From UBA9926 sp913064795 (GTDB lineage Bacteria > Pseudomonadota > Gammaproteobacteria > Pseudomonadales > Azotimanducaceae): a stretch of DNA of 64,000 nt. Positions within the stretch are counted from its first letter, which is position 1. Every line of letters begins with the position of its first letter. The notes beneath the pieces were generated by a model. That model did no database searches. It worked only from the letters and a program-made list of their open reading frames with translations, and was not told the DNA's origin. Location: the NCBI GenBank assembly GCA_045560765.1, contig JBJKZD010000003.1:1-64000 (forward strand). Reading direction: 5' to 3'. The translations under genes were made by a program, and so were the position numbers. This document shows positions 62,509 through 64,000 of this stretch, piece after piece.

Positions 62509-64000
62509 TTAGGTGGATAGAATTCGGCTCCATTGAACTTTAACCCAATGCAGCTTCCGCTGGGTGCCGACCTTGAGATCATCAAGCAGCACATAAACCA
62601 GTGGCAGGATTACCAGTGTAATGAGCGTCGAGAACACCAATCCGCCGATGATGGTTCGAGCCATAGGAAAGTAGCTGGGCCCCATCCCGCCTACCCGAAC
62701 GTCTCCCAACGCCAATGGCAACAACCCAGCAACCGTGGTGCATACGGTCATCAAAATCGGTCGCAAACGATGACGACCACTTTCTAAAATCGCCTCGAAC
62801 CGGGGCATACCCTCCCGACGAAGCTGAATGATGCGGCTGAGCAGTACGATACCATTGTTTACGACAATACCTGCAAGCAACAACATGCCAGTCATCGCCA
62901 TCGCCGTAAAGGTTGTTCCAGTCGCTAATAAAAACCAAAAGACGCCCACGACACTGAAGGCGATGGACACCAACACTGCCAGAGGAAATAAAATCGATTC
63001 AAACAACGCTGCAATCAACATATAGATCAATAGGATCGCAAACAGGATGTTGACACCCATTTCCGCCGCCATTTCAATATCGAATGAGAAACCAGACCCC
63101 ATCTCGCTGCGATACCCCGGGGGCAATTGAAAACCCTCCATCAGCGCTTCGACCCTTGCGCTGGCGGTTTCAGGCATCGTACCTTCCGCTAGGTCAAACT
63201 GGATCTGGACCTCAGTCTCGCGATTCTCCCGCCGGATCGAACGCAGCGAGGACTGAATTTCAAGGTCAGCAATGGTCTCAAGGGAAACCGAGCCCCCGTC
63301 CGCGACCGAAATCGGCAACGTTCTAAGGTCTGCAAGCGTTGCATCTCGCCCATCTTTGAGCCCCACCCAAATCGCATATTCGCGCAGTGGCTGCTGAAGC
63401 CCTCGAGACAATTGCGCGCCAAATGCTGTCGAGACCGTCTGAGCAATCTGGCGTGCAGAGACGCCATATAAGCCGGCGACCTCGGGTCTTATTCGAATCA
63501 CTACCTCTTGCCGTCGCGACTCTGAATTGGTCCGAACGTTTGCCAGCCCTTCGACTTGTTCCAGGACTTCTATGAGCGCATCCGCTTCGTCAATCAAGAC
63601 ATCGGTTGAGGGACCAATGAGACGAAGAGACAATTGATTGTTACCGCCGCCAAAACCACGCTTGTGGCCGCCAAAGCGCACCCGCATATCAGGAGCTTGG
63701 GGTAAATCGGCTTCGATTAGCCGTTCGATGGCCTTGGGAGCAAGCGGCGCATCTTCAGCCAAGGTCAATCTGATATTGCCTCGATCAATGTTGTAACGAC
63801 TGAACATATCGTCTATGTAAAACGATGCCTTGTTATCCAGTAAATACTGCTCCAAGCGCTGGACGAAAGCTTCTATGCTTTCAAGATCCATCGATCCGCG
63901 CATAGAGAACCCAAGGCTCAAGCGCGGGGATTCTTCATCGGGGTTCATGTTCACATCGAGCCGCTGATACGCCCAGAGACTGCTAAGCAATAACAACACG
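62509..64000 (-). CDS. RND efflux transporter permease, C-terminal part
   Basis: The open frame enters from the right edge of the window, so only about the last 497 residues are visible. It begins with the end of a membrane helix, then a periplasmic portion (SPRLSLGFSMRG, FGGGNNQLSLRLIGP) and the final transmembrane bundle: LFAILLIYMLIAALFESILFP, the GxxxNNG motif GIVVNNGIVLLSRI, and RLRPILMTVCTTVAGLLPLALG. These are hallmarks of the HAE/AcrB family. It pumps drugs, solvents or lipids out by proton exchange with a membrane fusion partner that must lie to the right. Whether the N-terminal half is intact cannot be seen. Confidence 0.93.
   Translation of the reverse strand, partial: VLLLLSSLWAYQRLDVNMNPDEESPRLSLGFSMRGSMDLESIEAFVQRLEQYLLDNKASFYIDDMFSRYNIDRGNIRLTLAEDAPLAPKAIERLIEADLPQAPDMRVRFGGHKRGFGGGNNQLSLRLIGPSTDVLIDEADALIEVLEQVEGLANVRTNSESRRQEVVIRIRPEVAGLYGVSARQIAQTVSTAFGAQLSRGLQQPLREYAIWVGLKDGRDATLADLRTLPISVADGGSVSLETIADLEIQSSLRSIRRENRETEVQIQFDLAEGTMPETASARVEALMEGFQLPPGYRSEMGSGFSFDIEMAAEMGVNILFAILLIYMLIAALFESILFPLAVLVSIAFSVVGVFWFLLATGTTFTAMAMTGMLLLAGIVVNNGIVLLSRIIQLRREGMPRFEAILESGRHRLRPILMTVCTTVAGLLPLALGDVRVGGMGPSYFPMARTIIGGLVFSTLITLVILPLVYVLLDDLKVGTQRKLHWVKVQWSRILST

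Noticed and set aside
1..64000. tRNA, rRNA, insertion sequences, prophage or attachment sites
   Set aside because: I looked for these by eye on both strands and found no convincing example, though small RNAs could be missed without a covariance search.

Overview
The window looks like a chromosome segment of an aerobic, heterotrophic gammaproteobacterium, probably marine. The evidence is indirect: G+C looks slightly above one half by eye, motA/motB and a RoxA/YcfD-type ribosomal oxygenase are present, and the rest is dominated by lipid, hydrocarbon and cyclic-compound catabolism genes typical of marine Gammaproteobacteria. There is no rRNA, tRNA, CRISPR array, integrase or insertion sequence that I can see, so the taxonomic call is an inference. 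Genes sit in short operons on both strands.

Layout. 1-8.2 kb (minus strand): a partial unknown gene, a HupE/UreJ-like protein - parvulin isomerase - DUF3604 operon, a carotenoid oxygenase with a nitroreductase, and a DadA-like FAD amine oxidoreductase. 8.3-13.6 kb: amidohydrolase, RoxA-like JmjC oxygenase, CYP153-type P450 and a CHK-like phosphotransferase. 13.9-19.7 kb: a minus-strand catabolic gene run (GST-like, nitroreductase, sodium/solute symporter, MaoC-like double hotdog protein, alpha/beta hydrolase, SDR). 20.2-22.1 kb: motAB. 22.4-27.7 kb: an NTF2-like exported protein, a Ddn-like deazaflavin oxidoreductase, a frameshifted zinc alcohol dehydrogenase, a frameshifted amidase and a sterol-desaturase-family protein. 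27.9-32.1 kb: DeaD-type helicase, a second CYP153-like P450 and an F420-type LLM oxidoreductase. 32.4-42.6 kb: DUF2855 protein, SDR, PAF-acetylhydrolase-like lipoprotein, a large beta-propeller lipoprotein, VOC and GNAT proteins, phosphotransferase, and a Gfo/Idh/MocA plus NIPSNAP pair. 42.9-44.7 kb: an unusual three-gene membrane operon (ExbB/MotA-like, ExbD-like with a periplasmic beta-sandwich, and an unknown two-TM protein). 44.7-54.7 kb: a frameshifted PQQ alcohol dehydrogenase, CaiB CoA-transferase, cupin, acyl-CoA dehydrogenase, a frameshifted Baeyer-Villiger-type monooxygenase, a second LLM oxidoreductase and a formyltransferase. 54.7-64 kb: phosphatase, MDR reductase, beta-lactamase-family hydrolase, ACAD10-like phosphotransferase, esterase, M20 peptidase, AAA ATPase and the C-terminal half of an RND pump.

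How the genes work together: P450 or PQQ oxidation, SDR/MDR/nitroreductase redox steps, Baeyer-Villiger-type oxygenation, ester/amide hydrolysis, CoA transfer and acyl-CoA dehydrogenation form a plausible toolkit for activating hydrophobic substrates and passing them to beta-oxidation. Three enzymes belong to families that commonly use deazaflavin F420; no F420 biosynthesis gene is visible here.

Two features of the sequence itself stand out. Four otherwise full-length genes carry seven frameshifts in total. Every one is a single extra base and most lie in short homopolymers, so they may be base-calling errors or fresh pseudogenes. In addition, several gaps carry short tandem repeats (units of 10, 10, 15, 18 and 20 bp), one of which runs into the 3' end of a gene. 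The best candidate for an undescribed system is the three-gene ExbB/ExbD-like operon at 42.9-44.7 kb.
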